NCBI GenBank assembly: GCA_903934295.1
Contig: CAIZNI010000020.1
Span: 124,001-188,000 of the forward strand
Reading direction: 5' to 3'
From: an uncultured beta proteobacterium
GTDB taxonomy: Bacteria; Pseudomonadota; Gammaproteobacteria; Burkholderiales; Burkholderiaceae_E
DNA: 64,000 bases
Made by a program: the position numbers and the translations under genes. Under the pieces are notes generated by a model, which saw only the letters and a list, made by a program, of their open reading frames with translations, was not told where the DNA came from and did not search any database. Shown here in pieces: positions 16,936-27,159 of this stretch. How positions within the stretch are numbered: the stretch's first letter is position 1; every line of letters starts with the position of its first letter.

Positions 16936-17814
16936 TCAGGGCGTGGTGGCCGATTCGGTGGCCAGCGCATCGCGGGTGAAGGTCCAGGTACGCACGATCT
17001 GTAGGATATCCCCCTCGCGTGCCATCTCGGGCGGAAACCGCTCATAGGGCGCGCCGGCCAGCACGATTTCGCGGACCGCCCGGTTGAGCACCTCATGGGG
17101 CGACTTCCGGTTCAGGACGATGCCCACCACGTTGCCGTTGCGGTCGATCTCGACGGTGATCAGCATCGAGCCGTACAGCTTGCCGCGGGCCTGCGGCGGA
17201 TAGCGTTCGGTGCCCAGCCGCTCGATGCGGGTCGCCCAGTCGGCCACATAGCGCGCATAGGTGACGCCCACCGCATTGATGCCGAAGGTCAGCCGCTTGG
17301 GGCGCTTGTTGTAGTCGGAGATCTGCTTGTCGATCTGGGCCTGCAGGCGGGCGATCGCCTGATCCACATCGGTCGGGTCGGCGCCCGGTGCGGTCGCGGC
17401 CTTGTCGTCGGTCGGGCGTTCGCGCTCCACAAAGCTTTGCGGCCCGCGCGCCAGCGCGCTCAGGCGGCGCTGCTGCTCTTCCAGTTCCTCGACGCGGCGG
17501 CGCTGCTCGACCAGACCGGTGCCGTCGACCGCCTGGCGATCGGCCTTCAGCGGCGACTGCGCGCGTCCCTGCTCATGCTCGCCGCCGGCCTCCATGTTCA
17601 CCTGCGCGAGTACATCGGCCTTGTCGGGGCGGCGCTCGGTCCTGGCGTTGAGCAGCACCACCTCGAGGCGGGAATCCTGGGCGTTCAGGCGGATCGGCTC
17701 CGGCTGGGTGAAGCGGACCGCCAGCACCAGCGCGTGCAGCGCCAGCGAGACCGCCACGCCGATGGTCAGCGGCTCGCGCAGCGATCCGATCCAGTGGCCC
17801 CGCAACAGCGACAT
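16936..17814 (-). CDS. TonB-like energy-transducing protein, C-terminal TonB domain
   Basis: 292 residues with an N-terminal signal-anchor (PLTIGVAVSLALHALVLAV), a charged periplasmic coiled-coil-like stretch (residues about 75-170, rich in Glu, Arg and Gln) and a C-terminal TonB_C-like domain including RYPPQARGKLYGSMLITVEI and a partner strand ending in IVRTWTFTRD. The usual Pro/Lys-rich linker is weak, replaced by the Gln/Arg/Glu linker. It would couple inner-membrane proton motive force to an outer-membrane receptor, but no ExbB/ExbD or receptor gene is near. It sits between the RNB nuclease and aroE, a conserved betaproteobacterial arrangement. Confidence 0.8.
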   Translation of the reverse strand: MSLLRGHWIGSLREPLTIGVAVSLALHALVLAVRFTQPEPIRLNAQDSRLEVVLLNARTERRPDKADVLAQVNMEAGGEHEQGRAQSPLKADRQAVDGTGLVEQRRRVEELEEQQRRLSALARGPQSFVERERPTDDKAATAPGADPTDVDQAIARLQAQIDKQISDYNKRPKRLTFGINAVGVTYARYVADWATRIERLGTERYPPQARGKLYGSMLITVEIDRNGNVVGIVLNRKSPHEVLNRAVREIVLAGAPYERFPPEMAREGDILQIVRTWTFTRDALATESATTP

Positions 17815-17823
17815 GGCCCCTGC

Positions 17824-19860
17824 TCAGGCGATGGGCGGCTCGCCGGCCGGGGCCGGTGCGGGCGCCGGAATGCCCGCCGGCGACGACTCGGGCGCGGCGA
17901 CTTCACCGGCCGACCCCTGCATCGACGCTTCGTCGCTGCCCTCGGCGGCCTCCTCGGCGGTCTCCTCGGCCAGGTAAGGCTCGACGGGCGGCGCCTCGGC
18001 CTCGGTCGACAGCGCCTCGACGAACCGGGCCGACACCGACAGGTCGAGTTCGTCGCGCTCGAGAATGTCGACCAGGACCTGGCGCCCCGGCGCGAGCGCC
18101 GGGACATCGGGCACCCGGAAATAGAACGGCGCATCGGCCAGCCGCAGCAGGTCATCGCGCACCACCACCGCCGTCACCCGGCGCGCACCCTGCTGCGCCA
18201 GCCAGCGCAGGCACCAGTAGCGCTCCATCCGCGTCTGGATGTCGCCGTAGGCGTCGTGGCGGGCGTCGAAGGCCGACAGGATGGCGAACAGGTCGGCGTC
18301 GTTGGCCGAGTACGGCGGCTTCTCGCCGCGCGCCACCGCAACCAGCTGGCGCTGGTTGACCAGGTCGACATAGCGGCGCAGCGGCGACGTCGACCAGATG
18401 TACTGCGCCACCCCGAGGCCCTGGTGGGGCAGCGGGTGGGTGCTCATGCGCACCCGACCCATCTGCTGCGACCGGTAGATGCCCGGCGCCTGGTGCTCGG
18501 CCAGCAGCCGGCCCCATTCGCTGTTGGCCAGGATCATCATCTCGGCGACGATGCGGTCCAGCGGCGCATCGCGCCGGCGCTGGACGATGCGCACCTGGTC
18601 GCCCTCGACATAGAAGCTGAAGTCGGTGCGGAACCGCGCCTCGGGCTTGCCGCGCACCTTGTCGCGGCCGGCCGACAGCGCCTGCATGAGCGTCCAGAGG
18701 GCCCGCAGCGCGTCGGCCATCGGGAACTGCGACTGCGGATCTTCCAGGCTGGCCTCGGTAACCACCGCGTCGAGTTGGTCATGGCGCAGGTTGGCCACCA
18801 CGCGGATCCGCTCGACGCAGGTCTGGCGCGCGACCACCTGGGTGGCGGTGTCGTCCAGATCGCAATACAGCGACAGGACGGCCCGCTCGGTTCCCTCATC
18901 GAGGGAATACGGGCGGATGGCCGCCTCGGGCAGCATGGTGATCTTCTCGCCGGGCATGTAGACGGTGGACATGCGCTCGCGCGCCAGTGCGTCGAGGGCA
19001 TCGTCGCGAGTCCCGCCCAGCGCCGGGGCTGCGATGTGCACCCCGACCCGCAGGCGGCCGTCGGCCAGGGTCTGGACCGACAGGCAGTCGTCGATCTCGG
19101 TAGTGGTCGAATCATCGACCGAGAAGGCCTGCGCCGGCGACAGCGGCAGGTCGGCGGGCGCGGGTGTGGCGCCCACGCCGGGGGCGAAGCCGGTGCCGCC
19201 CGGGAAATACTCGCGCTCGAAGCACGCCATGTGGAGCCGGCGGGCGTCGGCGAAGAGGCCTGCCTCGAGCAGCACCCGCGCCGCCGGCTTGCGCAAGGCC
19301 TCGCAGGCCCGCTCCAGCGCCCGGAATTCGAGTGACTGCTTGTCGGGCTTGACCAGCAGGGCCGCCCCCGCCTGGGCGATCGGCGCGGGCAGTCGGGCGT
19401 GCTGCAGATCGAGCGCCATGCCGGCGATGGCGGCTTCCTGGGCACGCCGGCGCTCGAGGGCGGCCAGCGCCAGCTTGACGGTCTCCGCCGGTGCCGGCCG
19501 GAACCGGCCGCGCCCCTTGCGATGGAAGTAGACCGGCGCGGCGGCCAGGCTGATCAGCACGCCGGTCGACTGCGCGGCGGTCGGCGTGCCGCCGAAGTAC
19601 TCGCCCGCCAGGTCGATGAAGCCGAATTCATCCTGGGGGGCGCACTCCCAGAGGAAATCGACATCGATGTCGCCGGCGATCGCCTGCGCGGCGGGCATCA
19701 GCTCCGCGGGTGCAGGCGCCTCGAAGCGCAGCAGCACCTGGGCGGTCTTCACCTTGGTGCGACGTCCGGAGGCGTGCTCGACCTGCAGGCTGGTGCCGGC
19801 GTCGGAAAGCACGGTTGCGGCCTTCAGGCCGCCGTCTTCTTCAAAGAGCACATGTGTCAT
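17824..19860 (-). CDS. RNB-domain exoribonuclease (RNase II/R-type)
   Basis: 678 residues from the ATG at 19860; a GTG immediately before it would add one residue. The catalytic RNB core runs from about 240 to 590 and shows [15 protein letters not shown] with the metal-binding Asp cluster, IAAPALGG, and a late [13 protein letters not shown] segment. The N-terminal part is a cold-shock-like region that looks shortened, and the last 60 residues are an Ala/Glu/Pro-rich acidic tail. The protein degrades single-stranded RNA 3' to 5'. It is upstream of the TonB-like gene by 9 bases. Betaproteobacteria often carry this shorter paralogue in addition to rnr. Confidence 0.88.
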   Translation of the reverse strand: MTHVLFEEDGGLKAATVLSDAGTSLQVEHASGRRTKVKTAQVLLRFEAPAPAELMPAAQAIAGDIDVDFLWECAPQDEFGFIDLAGEYFGGTPTAAQSTGVLISLAAAPVYFHRKGRGRFRPAPAETVKLALAALERRRAQEAAIAGMALDLQHARLPAPIAQAGAALLVKPDKQSLEFRALERACEALRKPAARVLLEAGLFADARRLHMACFEREYFPGGTGFAPGVGATPAPADLPLSPAQAFSVDDSTTTEIDDCLSVQTLADGRLRVGVHIAAPALGGTRDDALDALARERMSTVYMPGEKITMLPEAAIRPYSLDEGTERAVLSLYCDLDDTATQVVARQTCVERIRVVANLRHDQLDAVVTEASLEDPQSQFPMADALRALWTLMQALSAGRDKVRGKPEARFRTDFSFYVEGDQVRIVQRRRDAPLDRIVAEMMILANSEWGRLLAEHQAPGIYRSQQMGRVRMSTHPLPHQGLGVAQYIWSTSPLRRYVDLVNQRQLVAVARGEKPPYSANDADLFAILSAFDARHDAYGDIQTRMERYWCLRWLAQQGARRVTAVVVRDDLLRLADAPFYFRVPDVPALAPGRQVLVDILERDELDLSVSARFVEALSTEAEAPPVEPYLAEETAEEAAEGSDEASMQGSAGEVAAPESSPAGIPAPAPAPAGEPPIA

Positions 19861-19934
19861 CACCCGGTCGATTATATGCCGCTAGAATTTCCGCTTCGCG
19901 AGCCATCGGGCTCGGCAAGAGGGAGCAGTTGACA

Positions 19935-20729
19935 ATGGCCATGGATGTCATCGATTACAGGATCGTCGGTGCCGAGATGCAGTTCGTCGAGGTCGAACTC
20001 GACCCCGCGGAAGCGATGGTCGGCGAAGCCGGCAGCCTCATGTACATGGAGGACGGCATCGGCATGGACGCCGTCTTCGGCGACGGCTCGAGCAGCGGCG
20101 GCGGCCTATTCGGCAAGCTGCTGGGCGCCGGCAAGCGCCTGCTGACCGGCGAATCGCTGTTCACCACCGTCTACCAGAACAACGCCAGCGTCAAACGCCG
20201 GGTCGCCTTCGCCGCACCCTATCCCGGCAAGATCATCGCGGTCGACCTGCGCCAGATCGGCGGACGCCTGATCGCCCAGAAGGACTCCTTCCTGTGCGCC
20301 GCCCGCGGCGTCTCGCTGGGCATCGCCCTCCAGCAGAAGATGTCGGCCGGGTTTTTCGGCGGAGAAGGCTTCATCATGCAGAAGATAGAAGGCGAAGGAA
20401 CCGCCTTCATGCATGCAGGCGGGACAGTGGTCAAGCGCGAACTCGCCGCCGGCGAGATCCTGCGGGTCGACACAGGATGCCTGGTCGCGCTGGCTGGCGA
20501 AGTGGATTTCGACATCCAGTACGTGGGCAAGATCAAGACCGCGCTGTTCGGCGGCGAGGGGCTCTTCTTCGCAGTGCTGCGCGGCCCGGGCACCGTGTGG
20601 CTGCAGTCGCTGCCGTTCTCCCGGCTCGCGTCGCGCGTCTTCGCTGCCGCACCGCAACGCGGCGGCGGCCGCGAAGAGGGATCGGCACTGGGCGGTCTGG
20701 GCAATGTCCTGGACGGCGACGACGACTGA
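19935..20729 (+). CDS. AIM24/TIGR00266 family protein
   Basis: 264 residues from the ATG at 19935, with GGGAG 9 bases upstream; the frame is open further 5' but that region belongs to the opposite strand RNB gene. The start [20 protein letters not shown], a Gly-rich loop ([18 protein letters not shown]) and the repeated beta-strand pattern including [17 protein letters not shown] are those of the TIGR00266/AIM24 double-psi-barrel-like family. Bacterial members have no established function. It is divergent from the RNB gene, with 74 bases between, and converges with the SDR gene. Confidence 0.85.
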   Translation: MAMDVIDYRIVGAEMQFVEVELDPAEAMVGEAGSLMYMEDGIGMDAVFGDGSSSGGGLFGKLLGAGKRLLTGESLFTTVYQNNASVKRRVAFAAPYPGKIIAVDLRQIGGRLIAQKDSFLCAARGVSLGIALQQKMSAGFFGGEGFIMQKIEGEGTAFMHAGGTVVKRELAAGEILRVDTGCLVALAGEVDFDIQYVGKIKTALFGGEGLFFAVLRGPGTVWLQSLPFSRLASRVFAAAPQRGGGREEGSALGGLGNVLDGDDD

Positions 20730-20791
20730 GGTCCCCTCGCGAGGGTCCCGGCGACCCGGCGGCCATTCGGTCGCCGCGCCGGCCACCCGGC

Positions 20792-21547
20792 TCAGAGCAT
20801 GATGCCGCCGGACACCTCGATCACCGCGCCGTTGATGTAACTGGCGTCATCGGACGCCAGGAAGGCGTAGACCGAGGCGATCTCCTGCGGCTGGCCCAGA
20901 CGCCCGAGGGGCACCTTGTCGACCATCTTCTGCAGGACCGGCTGGGGGATGCTCTTGAGGATGCCGGTCTCGACGAAGCCCGGGCACACCGCCACCACCC
21001 GGATGCCCTGCGGGCCCAGTTCGCGCGCCCAGGTCTTGGTGAAGCCGATCACCCCCGCCTTGGTGGCGGCGTAGTTGGTCTGGCCGAAGTTGCCATAGAC
21101 GCCGACCACCGAGGAGGCGTTGATGACGACCCCGCTGCCCTGGCCGATCATGGTGCGGACCACCGCCTGGGTGCACTCGAACACCCCCTTGAGGTTCACC
21201 GAGATCACCTGATCGAACTGGGCGTCGGTCATCTTCACCAGCCGGGCATCCTGGGTGATGCCGGCATTGTTGAGCAGCACGTCGATGCGCCCCCAGCGCG
21301 CGAGCACCGCAGCCACCAGCCGGTCGATCTGCGCCCGATCGGTGACATCGACGACGCCGGCCATCACCGGCGAGGCCGGATCGGCCGGATCGGCCCAGCC
21401 CAGCTCGGCACAGGCCGCGGCCACCCGCGCCGGCGCCAGATCGGCGACCACGACGCGCGCGCCCTCCTCGAGAAACCGCCGGGCACTGGCCAGCCCGATA
21501 CCCCCGGCCGCGCCGGTCACCACCACCACCCGATCCTTCAGTCGCAT
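20792..21547 (-). CDS. Short-chain dehydrogenase, 3-oxoacyl-ACP/acetoacetyl-CoA reductase-like
   Basis: 251 residues from the ATG at 21547, which has GGAAAGG at 9 bases; an ATG at 21556 overlaps the upstream stop as ATGA but has no spacing to that site. The classic SDR features are present: [15 protein letters not shown], the NNAGITQDA loop, [21 protein letters not shown] with Ser, Tyr and Lys, and the C-terminal [12 protein letters not shown]. FabG- and PhaB-type reductases share these. No other fatty-acid or PHB genes adjoin; it follows a YqiA-like hydrolase and mpl, so its exact substrate is open. Confidence 0.88.
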   Translation of the reverse strand: MRLKDRVVVVTGAAGGIGLASARRFLEEGARVVVADLAPARVAAACAELGWADPADPASPVMAGVVDVTDRAQIDRLVAAVLARWGRIDVLLNNAGITQDARLVKMTDAQFDQVISVNLKGVFECTQAVVRTMIGQGSGVVINASSVVGVYGNFGQTNYAATKAGVIGFTKTWARELGPQGIRVVAVCPGFVETGILKSIPQPVLQKMVDKVPLGRLGQPQEIASVYAFLASDDASYINGAVIEVSGGIML

Positions 21548-21552
21548 CCCGA

Positions 21553-22164
21553 TCATCCTTTCCGAACAATATCGACGCCGGCGAAGGCCAGCACCTCATC
21601 CTGGTAGTCCGCGAAATCCGACAGGCCGTGGTCGCTGCCCTGGATGATGCGCTGACGCGCGCCAGGGTAGTGCGCGACCATCTCGCGCCAGTCCAGCACT
21701 TCGTCACCGGTCGCAGCGACCAGGAAATAGCGCTGCGCCCGGCTGATCGCCGGCACCTGCAAGGCGCGCAGCTCATCCAGGTAGTGGCGTTCGAATCGAA
21801 AGTGCCCGCCACCGTGATACAGGCTGTGCTCGCCGACCTGGCTCGCCAGTCCGACGGCCGGATGCACCGCCGGATTGAGCAGTACCGCGCGGCAGCCGCA
21901 CTGCTCGGCCAGCCAGGTGGCGTAGAAGCCGCCAAGCGAACTGCCGATCAGGGTGTCCCGCGGCTGCGGCTCGAGATCGGCCAGGATCGCCGCGATCGCC
22001 TCGCGCGGCGACACGGGCAGCGACGGACAGAAGAAATCGTCGCCGCGGCCCAGGGCCTGCAGCCGTGCGGCCATCAGGCGCGCCTTGAACGACTGCGGCG
22101 AGGAGCGAAATCCATGCAGATAGATCAGGCGCCCGGGGCGCTCCGGATCGACGGGGGCCGTCAC
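21553..22164 (-). CDS. YqiA-like alpha/beta-fold hydrolase
   Basis: 203 residues: [19 protein letters not shown], the nucleophile elbow [15 protein letters not shown], the Asp region [13 protein letters not shown] and the late His of [13 protein letters not shown]. This is the YqiA/YcfP-type serine esterase group. Bacterial members hydrolyse short-chain esters or thioesters in vitro, with unclear role in the cell. It is in an operon with mpl upstream (16 bases) and the SDR gene downstream, a known order in betaproteobacteria. No signal peptide. Confidence 0.88.
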   Translation of the reverse strand: MTAPVDPERPGRLIYLHGFRSSPQSFKARLMAARLQALGRGDDFFCPSLPVSPREAIAAILADLEPQPRDTLIGSSLGGFYATWLAEQCGCRAVLLNPAVHPAVGLASQVGEHSLYHGGGHFRFERHYLDELRALQVPAISRAQRYFLVAATGDEVLDWREMVAHYPGARQRIIQGSDHGLSDFADYQDEVLAFAGVDIVRKG

Positions 22165-22179
22165 GCCGATCCCCGCGAC

Positions 22180-23553
22180 TCAGCCCTGCCGCGCCGCGGC
22201 GTCCAGCGCGCGCAGCAGACGGTCATGGATGCCGCCGAAACCGCCATTGCTCATCACCAGCACCACGTCGCCCGGCCGGGCCTGGGCGACGATCGCCTCG
22301 ACCAGCACCCCCAGGTCGCGTTCGACGCACACCCGGTCGCCCAGCGGCGCCAGCGCCTGCGCCACGTCCCAGTCGATCGTGCCGGCGTGACAGAACACCC
22401 GGTCGGCCGCCGCCAGACTGGCTGCCAGCCGGGCTTTCATCGCGCCCAGCTTCATGGTGTTGGAGCGCGGTTCGAGCACCGCCAGCACCCGCCGGCCCTC
22501 GCCCAGCCGGTCCCGCAGGCCGGCAATGGTGGTTTCGATGGCGGTGGGGTGATGCGCGAAATCGTCGTAGACATCGACACCGGCCGCGCTGCCGCGCCTT
22601 TCGAGGCGCCGCCGGACCCCCTCGAAGCCCGCGAGCGCCTCGATCGCGCCGCCCGGGGCCACGCCGGCGTGCACTGCCGCCGCGATCGCCGCCAGGGCAT
22701 TGGAGCGGCTGTGCGCGCCCGCCAGCCCGAGCACGCACTCGCCGTGCCGGGTGTCGCCCTGAAAGACCTCGAAACGCGTGGCCTGCGCGGTTTCCTGCAC
22801 CGCGCCCACCTGCCAGCCGCCGGGCGCGTCGAAGGCCACCCGCTCGCTCCAGACACCGCGGGCCAGCACGCGCGCCAGTGCCTCGTCGCGACCGTTCACC
22901 ACCAGCTGTCCGCTGCGCGGCACGGTGCGCACCAGATGGTGGAATTGAGTCTCGATGGCCGCGAGATCGGGGAAGATGTCCGCATGATCGAACTCGAGGT
23001 TGTTCAGGATCGCGGTGCGCGGACGGTAATGAACGAACTTCGAGCGCTTGTCGAAAAAGGCGGTGTCGTACTCGTCGGCCTCGATCACGAACAGGTTCGA
23101 GCCGCCGAGACGCGCGGAAAAAGGAAAATTGCGCGGCAGCCCGCCAATCAGAAAACCGGGATCACGGCCCTGGTCCTGCAGGATCCAGGCGAGCATCGAG
23201 GCAGTGGTGGTCTTGCCGTGCGTGCCGGCGACCGCCAGCACCCAGCGGCCCCGAAGCGTCTGCTCGGCCAGCCATTGCGGACCCGACACATAGGCATCAC
23301 CCGCATCCAGGATCGCCTCGATCAGCGGATTGCCGCGCGACACCACATTGCCGATCACATACAGATCCGGGCGCAGCGCGCGTTGGGCGGGATCGAAACC
23401 CTCGATCAGCTCGATGCCGAGCGCGCGCAGCTGGTCGCTCATCGGCGGATAGACATTGGCGTCGCAGCCGGTGACGCGCAGGCCGGCCTCGCGGGCGATT
23501 GCCGCCAGCCCGCCCATGAAGGTCCCGCAGATTCCCAGTATGTGGATGTGCAT
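22180..23553 (-). CDS. mpl: UDP-N-acetylmuramate:L-alanyl-gamma-D-glutamyl-meso-diaminopimelate ligase
   Basis: 457 residues with the Mur ligase start MHIHILGICGTFMGGLA, the ATP loop AVAGTHGKTTTASMLAW at about residue 111-127, the metal/ATP segment ADEYDTAFFDKRSKF specific to Mpl, and DVYDDFAHHPTAI in the C-terminal domain. Length matches E. coli Mpl (457). It reattaches recycled murein tripeptide to UDP-MurNAc, so with ampD in the window it covers cell-wall recycling. Translation starts with ATG; the gene is divergent from the hypothetical at 23596. Confidence 0.95.
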   Translation of the reverse strand: MHIHILGICGTFMGGLAAIAREAGLRVTGCDANVYPPMSDQLRALGIELIEGFDPAQRALRPDLYVIGNVVSRGNPLIEAILDAGDAYVSGPQWLAEQTLRGRWVLAVAGTHGKTTTASMLAWILQDQGRDPGFLIGGLPRNFPFSARLGGSNLFVIEADEYDTAFFDKRSKFVHYRPRTAILNNLEFDHADIFPDLAAIETQFHHLVRTVPRSGQLVVNGRDEALARVLARGVWSERVAFDAPGGWQVGAVQETAQATRFEVFQGDTRHGECVLGLAGAHSRSNALAAIAAAVHAGVAPGGAIEALAGFEGVRRRLERRGSAAGVDVYDDFAHHPTAIETTIAGLRDRLGEGRRVLAVLEPRSNTMKLGAMKARLAASLAAADRVFCHAGTIDWDVAQALAPLGDRVCVERDLGVLVEAIVAQARPGDVVLVMSNGGFGGIHDRLLRALDAAARQG

Positions 23554-23595
23554 CGCGGGCGAAGTTTACCGGAGGCGGTGGTCTAAGATGGCGGC

Positions 23596-24183
23596 ATGCC
23601 GGATCAACACTCCTCGCTCAGGCACGAGATTGCCGCCGCCGCGGCCCGATTCATTGCCGATGGCGGGCTCGACTACGCCAGCGCCAAGCGCAAGGCCGCC
23701 CAGGAAGTCTGCGGCGGCCACGCGCCGCGCGGCATGCTGCCCGACAACGACGAGGTTGATGACGCGCTTCGCGAGCATCTCGACCTGTTCGACGAGGACC
23801 ACGCCGCCCGCGTGCAGGCCCTGCGCCGCACCGCGCTCACATTGATGAGCCAGCTGCAGGCCTTTTCGCCGCTGGTCACCGGCGCCGCCTGGAAAGGCGT
23901 GGCCGCCGAGCACGTCCCCCTGCACCTCCAACTGTTTCCCGACAACCCGAAGGAAGTCGACTACTGGCTCCTGGAGCGCGGGATCGACTTCGAGGTCGAC
24001 ACCATCGCGCACCTGCACGGCCGCGGCGAAGCCACCGTGCTGGGCCTGATCTGGGAGGGCACGCCGGTCATGCTGTCCCTCTACGATCCCGACGACCGCC
24101 GGGGCGCCCTGCGCGAAGGCGCCCGCGGCGCACCGCGCGGCGACCGCGACGCCCTGTTGAAACGGATCGAGGCCGACGCATGA
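23596..24183 (+). CDS. Conserved betaproteobacterial protein, nucleotidyltransferase-like (unknown function)
   Basis: 195 residues, no signal peptide or TM. Helical N-terminus (HEIAAAAARFIADGGLDYASAKRKAAQEV) followed by a mixed alpha/beta C-terminal half with QLFPDNPKEVDYWLLERGID. Overlaps tlpA by ATGA, so translation is coupled. I recall this family annotated as UDP-N-acetylmuramate-alanine ligase-like or nucleotidyltransferase in related genomes, but I cannot confirm any activity from the residues seen. It is divergent from mpl with 42 bases between. Confidence 0.7.
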   Translation: MPDQHSSLRHEIAAAAARFIADGGLDYASAKRKAAQEVCGGHAPRGMLPDNDEVDDALREHLDLFDEDHAARVQALRRTALTLMSQLQAFSPLVTGAAWKGVAAEHVPLHLQLFPDNPKEVDYWLLERGIDFEVDTIAHLHGRGEATVLGLIWEGTPVMLSLYDPDDRRGALREGARGAPRGDRDALLKRIEADA

Positions 24184-24713
24184 GCCGCGTTGCCCGTCGA
24201 TCAGTCGCGATCGCGGCGGGGCTGACCTGCCTGGGGGCGGGCGCGTGGTTGGGCTGGCGTCAGTTCGCCCGCCCGACCGTCGATCAGCGTGCCCTGCGGA
24301 TCCTGGAGGGCCTGACGCTGCCGGATGCGCAAGGCAACCCCTACCCGCTGGCCGCGCTCACCGGCAAGACGGTGGTGCTGAACTTCTGGGCGACCTGGTG
24401 CCCACCCTGCGTGGAGGAAATGCCCGAGCTGGCCGAGTTGCACAACGAGATCGCCCCGCGAAACGGGACCGTCATCGGCATCGGCATCGATTCCCCCGCC
24501 AACATCCGGGAATTTGCATCGAAACAGCGATTCCCCTATCCTCTGCTCGTCGGCGGCATGGGCGGGAGCGAACTGTCCCGGCTGCTCGGCAACCCGTCCG
24601 GCGCCCTGCCGTTCACCGTGGTGATCAGCCCCCGCGGACACATCGCCGAGCAGATTCTCGGGCGCATCAAGCTGCCCCTGCTGCGAAAACAGGTCCTCGC
24701 ACAGCTCGCCTGA
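24180..24713 (+). CDS. TlpA-like thiol:disulfide oxidoreductase
   Basis: 177 residues. The first 30 form an uncleaved or cleavable membrane signal (VAIAAGLTCLGAGAWLGW), then a thioredoxin fold with the redox centre WCPPC at residues 73-77, and a cis-Pro loop GALPFTVVISPRG. It is a periplasmic or membrane-tethered reductant of the TlpA/ResA group, often serving cytochrome c maturation. It overlaps the previous gene by ATGA. The 93 bases to aroQ contain a candidate promoter. Confidence 0.9.
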   Translation: MSRVARRSVAIAAGLTCLGAGAWLGWRQFARPTVDQRALRILEGLTLPDAQGNPYPLAALTGKTVVLNFWATWCPPCVEEMPELAELHNEIAPRNGTVIGIGIDSPANIREFASKQRFPYPLLVGGMGGSELSRLLGNPSGALPFTVVISPRGHIAEQILGRIKLPLLRKQVLAQLA

Positions 24714-24755
24714 GAGGCCCATCCACATCCAAAACCATCTATCTGCCTTTAACGG

Positions 24756-24785
24756 TAGACAATTCCTGCCTTTCAAGTGCAGAAT
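24756..24785 (+). promoter_or_regulatory. Candidate sigma70 promoter for aroQ-accB-accC
   Basis: TAGACA (5 of 6 to the -35 consensus) and CAGAAT (4 of 6 to -10) with an 18-base spacer, 22 bases before the aroQ start and in a 93-base gap that is AT-richer than its surroundings. No experimental support; judged by eye. Confidence 0.35.
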
Positions 24786-24806
24786 TCGCCCTCTCGAGGA
24801 GGCGCG

Positions 24807-25250
24807 ATGCTGATCTGGGTGCTTCATGGACCGAATCTGAACCTGCTGGGAACCCGTGAACCGGGTATCTACGGCGCGGCCACCCTGGCCGACATCAACC
24901 GTGGACTGACCGACCAGGCGCTGGCGGCCGGCGCCCGGCTCGAAACCTTTCAATCGAACCACGAGGGCGCACTGGTCGACCGGATCCAGCAAGCCCGGGA
25001 TGCCCGTGTCGATTTCATCCTGATCAATCCGGCCGCCTACACCCACACCAGCGTCGCGATCCGCGACGCGCTGGCGGCGGTCGCCATCCCCTTCATCGAA
25101 GTCCACCTGAGCAACATTCACCGCCGCGAAGCCTTTCGCCACCACTCCTACCTGTCCGACCTCGCGACCGGCGTGGTGGTCGGACTGGGCCCGGCCGGTT
25201 ATCGGCATGCGCTGCAATACGCGCTCGAGCGACCGGACGCGGCCCAGTGA
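24807..25250 (+). CDS. aroQ: Type II 3-dehydroquinate dehydratase
   Basis: 147 residues from the ATG at 24807, preceded by GAGGAGG. Signature [15 protein letters not shown] with the catalytic Arg17 and Tyr22, the active-site Asn in [12 protein letters not shown], and catalytic His100 in [11 protein letters not shown]. It removes water from 3-dehydroquinate in the shikimate pathway; aroE, two steps on, is in the same window. The accB gene follows by 20 bases, the usual betaproteobacterial aroQ-accB-accC operon. Confidence 0.95.
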   Translation: MLIWVLHGPNLNLLGTREPGIYGAATLADINRGLTDQALAAGARLETFQSNHEGALVDRIQQARDARVDFILINPAAYTHTSVAIRDALAAVAIPFIEVHLSNIHRREAFRHHSYLSDLATGVVVGLGPAGYRHALQYALERPDAAQ

Positions 25251-25270
25251 CTCCCCAAGGAACCCGTTTC

Positions 25271-25723
25271 ATGGATCTTAGAAAACTCAAAACCCTGATC
25301 GACCTGGTTGCCGAGTCCGGCATCTCGGAACTCGAGATCACCGAGGGCGACGGCAAGGTGCGGATCGTCAAGGGCCCGACGCACGTGGCCATGCCGGCGC
25401 AACCGGCGCAGCAGGTGATCCACACCGGCGCGCCGCCGCCGGCCGCCGCCGCGCCGGCGCCGAGCCCGGAAGCCCCCGCCGCCAGCACCAACCACCTGGT
25501 CAAATCGCCGATGGTGGGAACCTTCTACCGCTCCGCGCAGCCGGGCTCCGATCCGTTCGTGACCGTCGGATCGACGGTTCGCGAAGGCGACACCCTGTGC
25601 ATCATCGAAGCAATGAAGCTGCTGAACGAGATAGAAGCCGACAAATCCGGGACGATCAAGGCAGTACTCATCGAAAACGGGCAGCCGGTCGAATACGGCC
25701 AGCCGCTGTTCGAAATCGAGTGA
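25271..25723 (+). CDS. accB: Acetyl-CoA carboxylase biotin carboxyl carrier protein
   Basis: 150 residues from the ATG at 25271 (AAGGAA about 8 bases upstream); an in-frame GTG at 25247 would overlap the aroQ stop and is less likely. N-terminal helix ([19 protein letters not shown]), a Pro/Ala hinge around residues 55-75, and the biotinyl domain with EAMKLLNE, Lys116 being the biotin site. It carries carboxyl-biotin between AccC and the carboxyltransferase in fatty-acid initiation. Confidence 0.95.
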   Translation: MDLRKLKTLIDLVAESGISELEITEGDGKVRIVKGPTHVAMPAQPAQQVIHTGAPPPAAAAPAPSPEAPAASTNHLVKSPMVGTFYRSAQPGSDPFVTVGSTVREGDTLCIIEAMKLLNEIEADKSGTIKAVLIENGQPVEYGQPLFEIE

Positions 25724-25730
25724 CGCAGGC

Positions 25731-27092
25731 ATGTTCGAAAAAATCCTGATCGCCAACCGCGGCGAGATCGCGCTTCGCATCCAGCGCGCCTGCCGGGAAC
25801 TCGGCATCAAGACGGTGGTGGTGCACTCCGAGGCCGACACCGAGGCCAAGTATGTGAAGCTCGCCGACGAGTCGGTCTGCATCGGCCCTGCGCCCTCTCG
25901 CGACAGCTATCTGAACATCCCGGCGATCATCAGCGCGGCCGAAGTCACCGACTCCGAAGCGATTCATCCGGGGTACGGGTTTCTGGCCGAGAACGCCGAC
26001 TTCGCCGAACGGGTCGAAAAAAGCGGCTTCGTGTTCATCGGCCCTCGCTCGGACTCGATCCGGCTGATGGGTGACAAGGTGTCGGCCAAGGACGCGATGC
26101 GCAAGGCCGGCGTGCCGGTGGTGCCCGGCTCCGAGGGCGCGCTGCCCGAGGACCCGAAGGAGATCATCCGGATCGGTCGTGCAGTCGGCTACCCGGTGAT
26201 CATCAAGGCTGCCGGCGGCGGCGGCGGGCGCGGCATGCGGGTGGTGCACACCGAGGCGGCCCTGAACAACGCGGTCAGCATGACCCGCAACGAGGCGCAG
26301 ACGGCTTTCGGCAACCCGATGGTCTACATGGAGAAGTTTCTCGAGAATCCGCGGCACATCGAGATCCAGATCATGGCCGACGAGTACAAGAACGCCATCT
26401 ACCTGGGCGAGCGCGACTGCTCGATGCAGCGACGCCACCAGAAGATTCTGGAAGAGGCGCCGGCGCCCGGCATCCCGCGCCGGCTGATCGAGCGCATCGG
26501 CACCCGCTGCGCCGACGCCTGCAAAAAGATCGGTTATCGCGGCGCCGGCACCTTCGAGTTCCTGTTCGAGAACGGCGAGTTCTACTTCATCGAGATGAAC
26601 ACGCGCGTTCAGGTCGAGCATCCGGTGACCGAACTGATCACCGGCATGGACATCGTGCAGCAGCAGATCCGGGTCGCCGCCGGGGAAAGGCTCACCTTGC
26701 GCCAGCGCGACGTGACCTTGCGTGGGCACGCGATCGAGTGCCGGATCAACGCGGAACACCCGTTCAACTTCACGCCCTCACCGGGCCGCATCAGCGCCTG
26801 GCACCCGCCAGGCGGGCCGGGCATCCGGGTCGACTCGCATGCCTACGCCAACTATGTGGTGCCGCCGCACTACGACTCCCTGATCGCCAAGGTGCTGGCC
26901 TACGGCGACACCCGCGAGCAGGCGATCCGGCGCATGCAGATCGCGCTCTCGGAAATGGCCGTCGAGGGGATTCTCACCAACCTCGCGCTGCACCGCGACC
27001 TGCTGGCCGATGCCAATTTCGGCGCCGGCGGCACATCGATCCATTACCTCGAGCGCAAGCTCGCCAAGCGCAAGGAGTCGCAGGGCGCCTGA
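25731..27092 (+). CDS. accC: Biotin carboxylase subunit of acetyl-CoA carboxylase
   Basis: 453 residues. ATP-grasp features: start [31 protein letters not shown], the Gly-rich lid [26 protein letters not shown], and [14 protein letters not shown] with the catalytic Arg and Glu. Length equals that of E. coli AccC (449). Carboxylates AccB-biotin using ATP and bicarbonate. The ATG is 7 bases after accB. Confidence 0.96.
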   Translation: MFEKILIANRGEIALRIQRACRELGIKTVVVHSEADTEAKYVKLADESVCIGPAPSRDSYLNIPAIISAAEVTDSEAIHPGYGFLAENADFAERVEKSGFVFIGPRSDSIRLMGDKVSAKDAMRKAGVPVVPGSEGALPEDPKEIIRIGRAVGYPVIIKAAGGGGGRGMRVVHTEAALNNAVSMTRNEAQTAFGNPMVYMEKFLENPRHIEIQIMADEYKNAIYLGERDCSMQRRHQKILEEAPAPGIPRRLIERIGTRCADACKKIGYRGAGTFEFLFENGEFYFIEMNTRVQVEHPVTELITGMDIVQQQIRVAAGERLTLRQRDVTLRGHAIECRINAEHPFNFTPSPGRISAWHPPGGPGIRVDSHAYANYVVPPHYDSLIAKVLAYGDTREQAIRRMQIALSEMAVEGILTNLALHRDLLADANFGAGGTSIHYLERKLAKRKESQGA

Positions 27093-27159
27093 GCGCCCGC
27101 GACCTTCCCGGCCCCCGCCGCGCCGGCGGCGGGCATTGCGTTTCACCGGACCTTCCCCG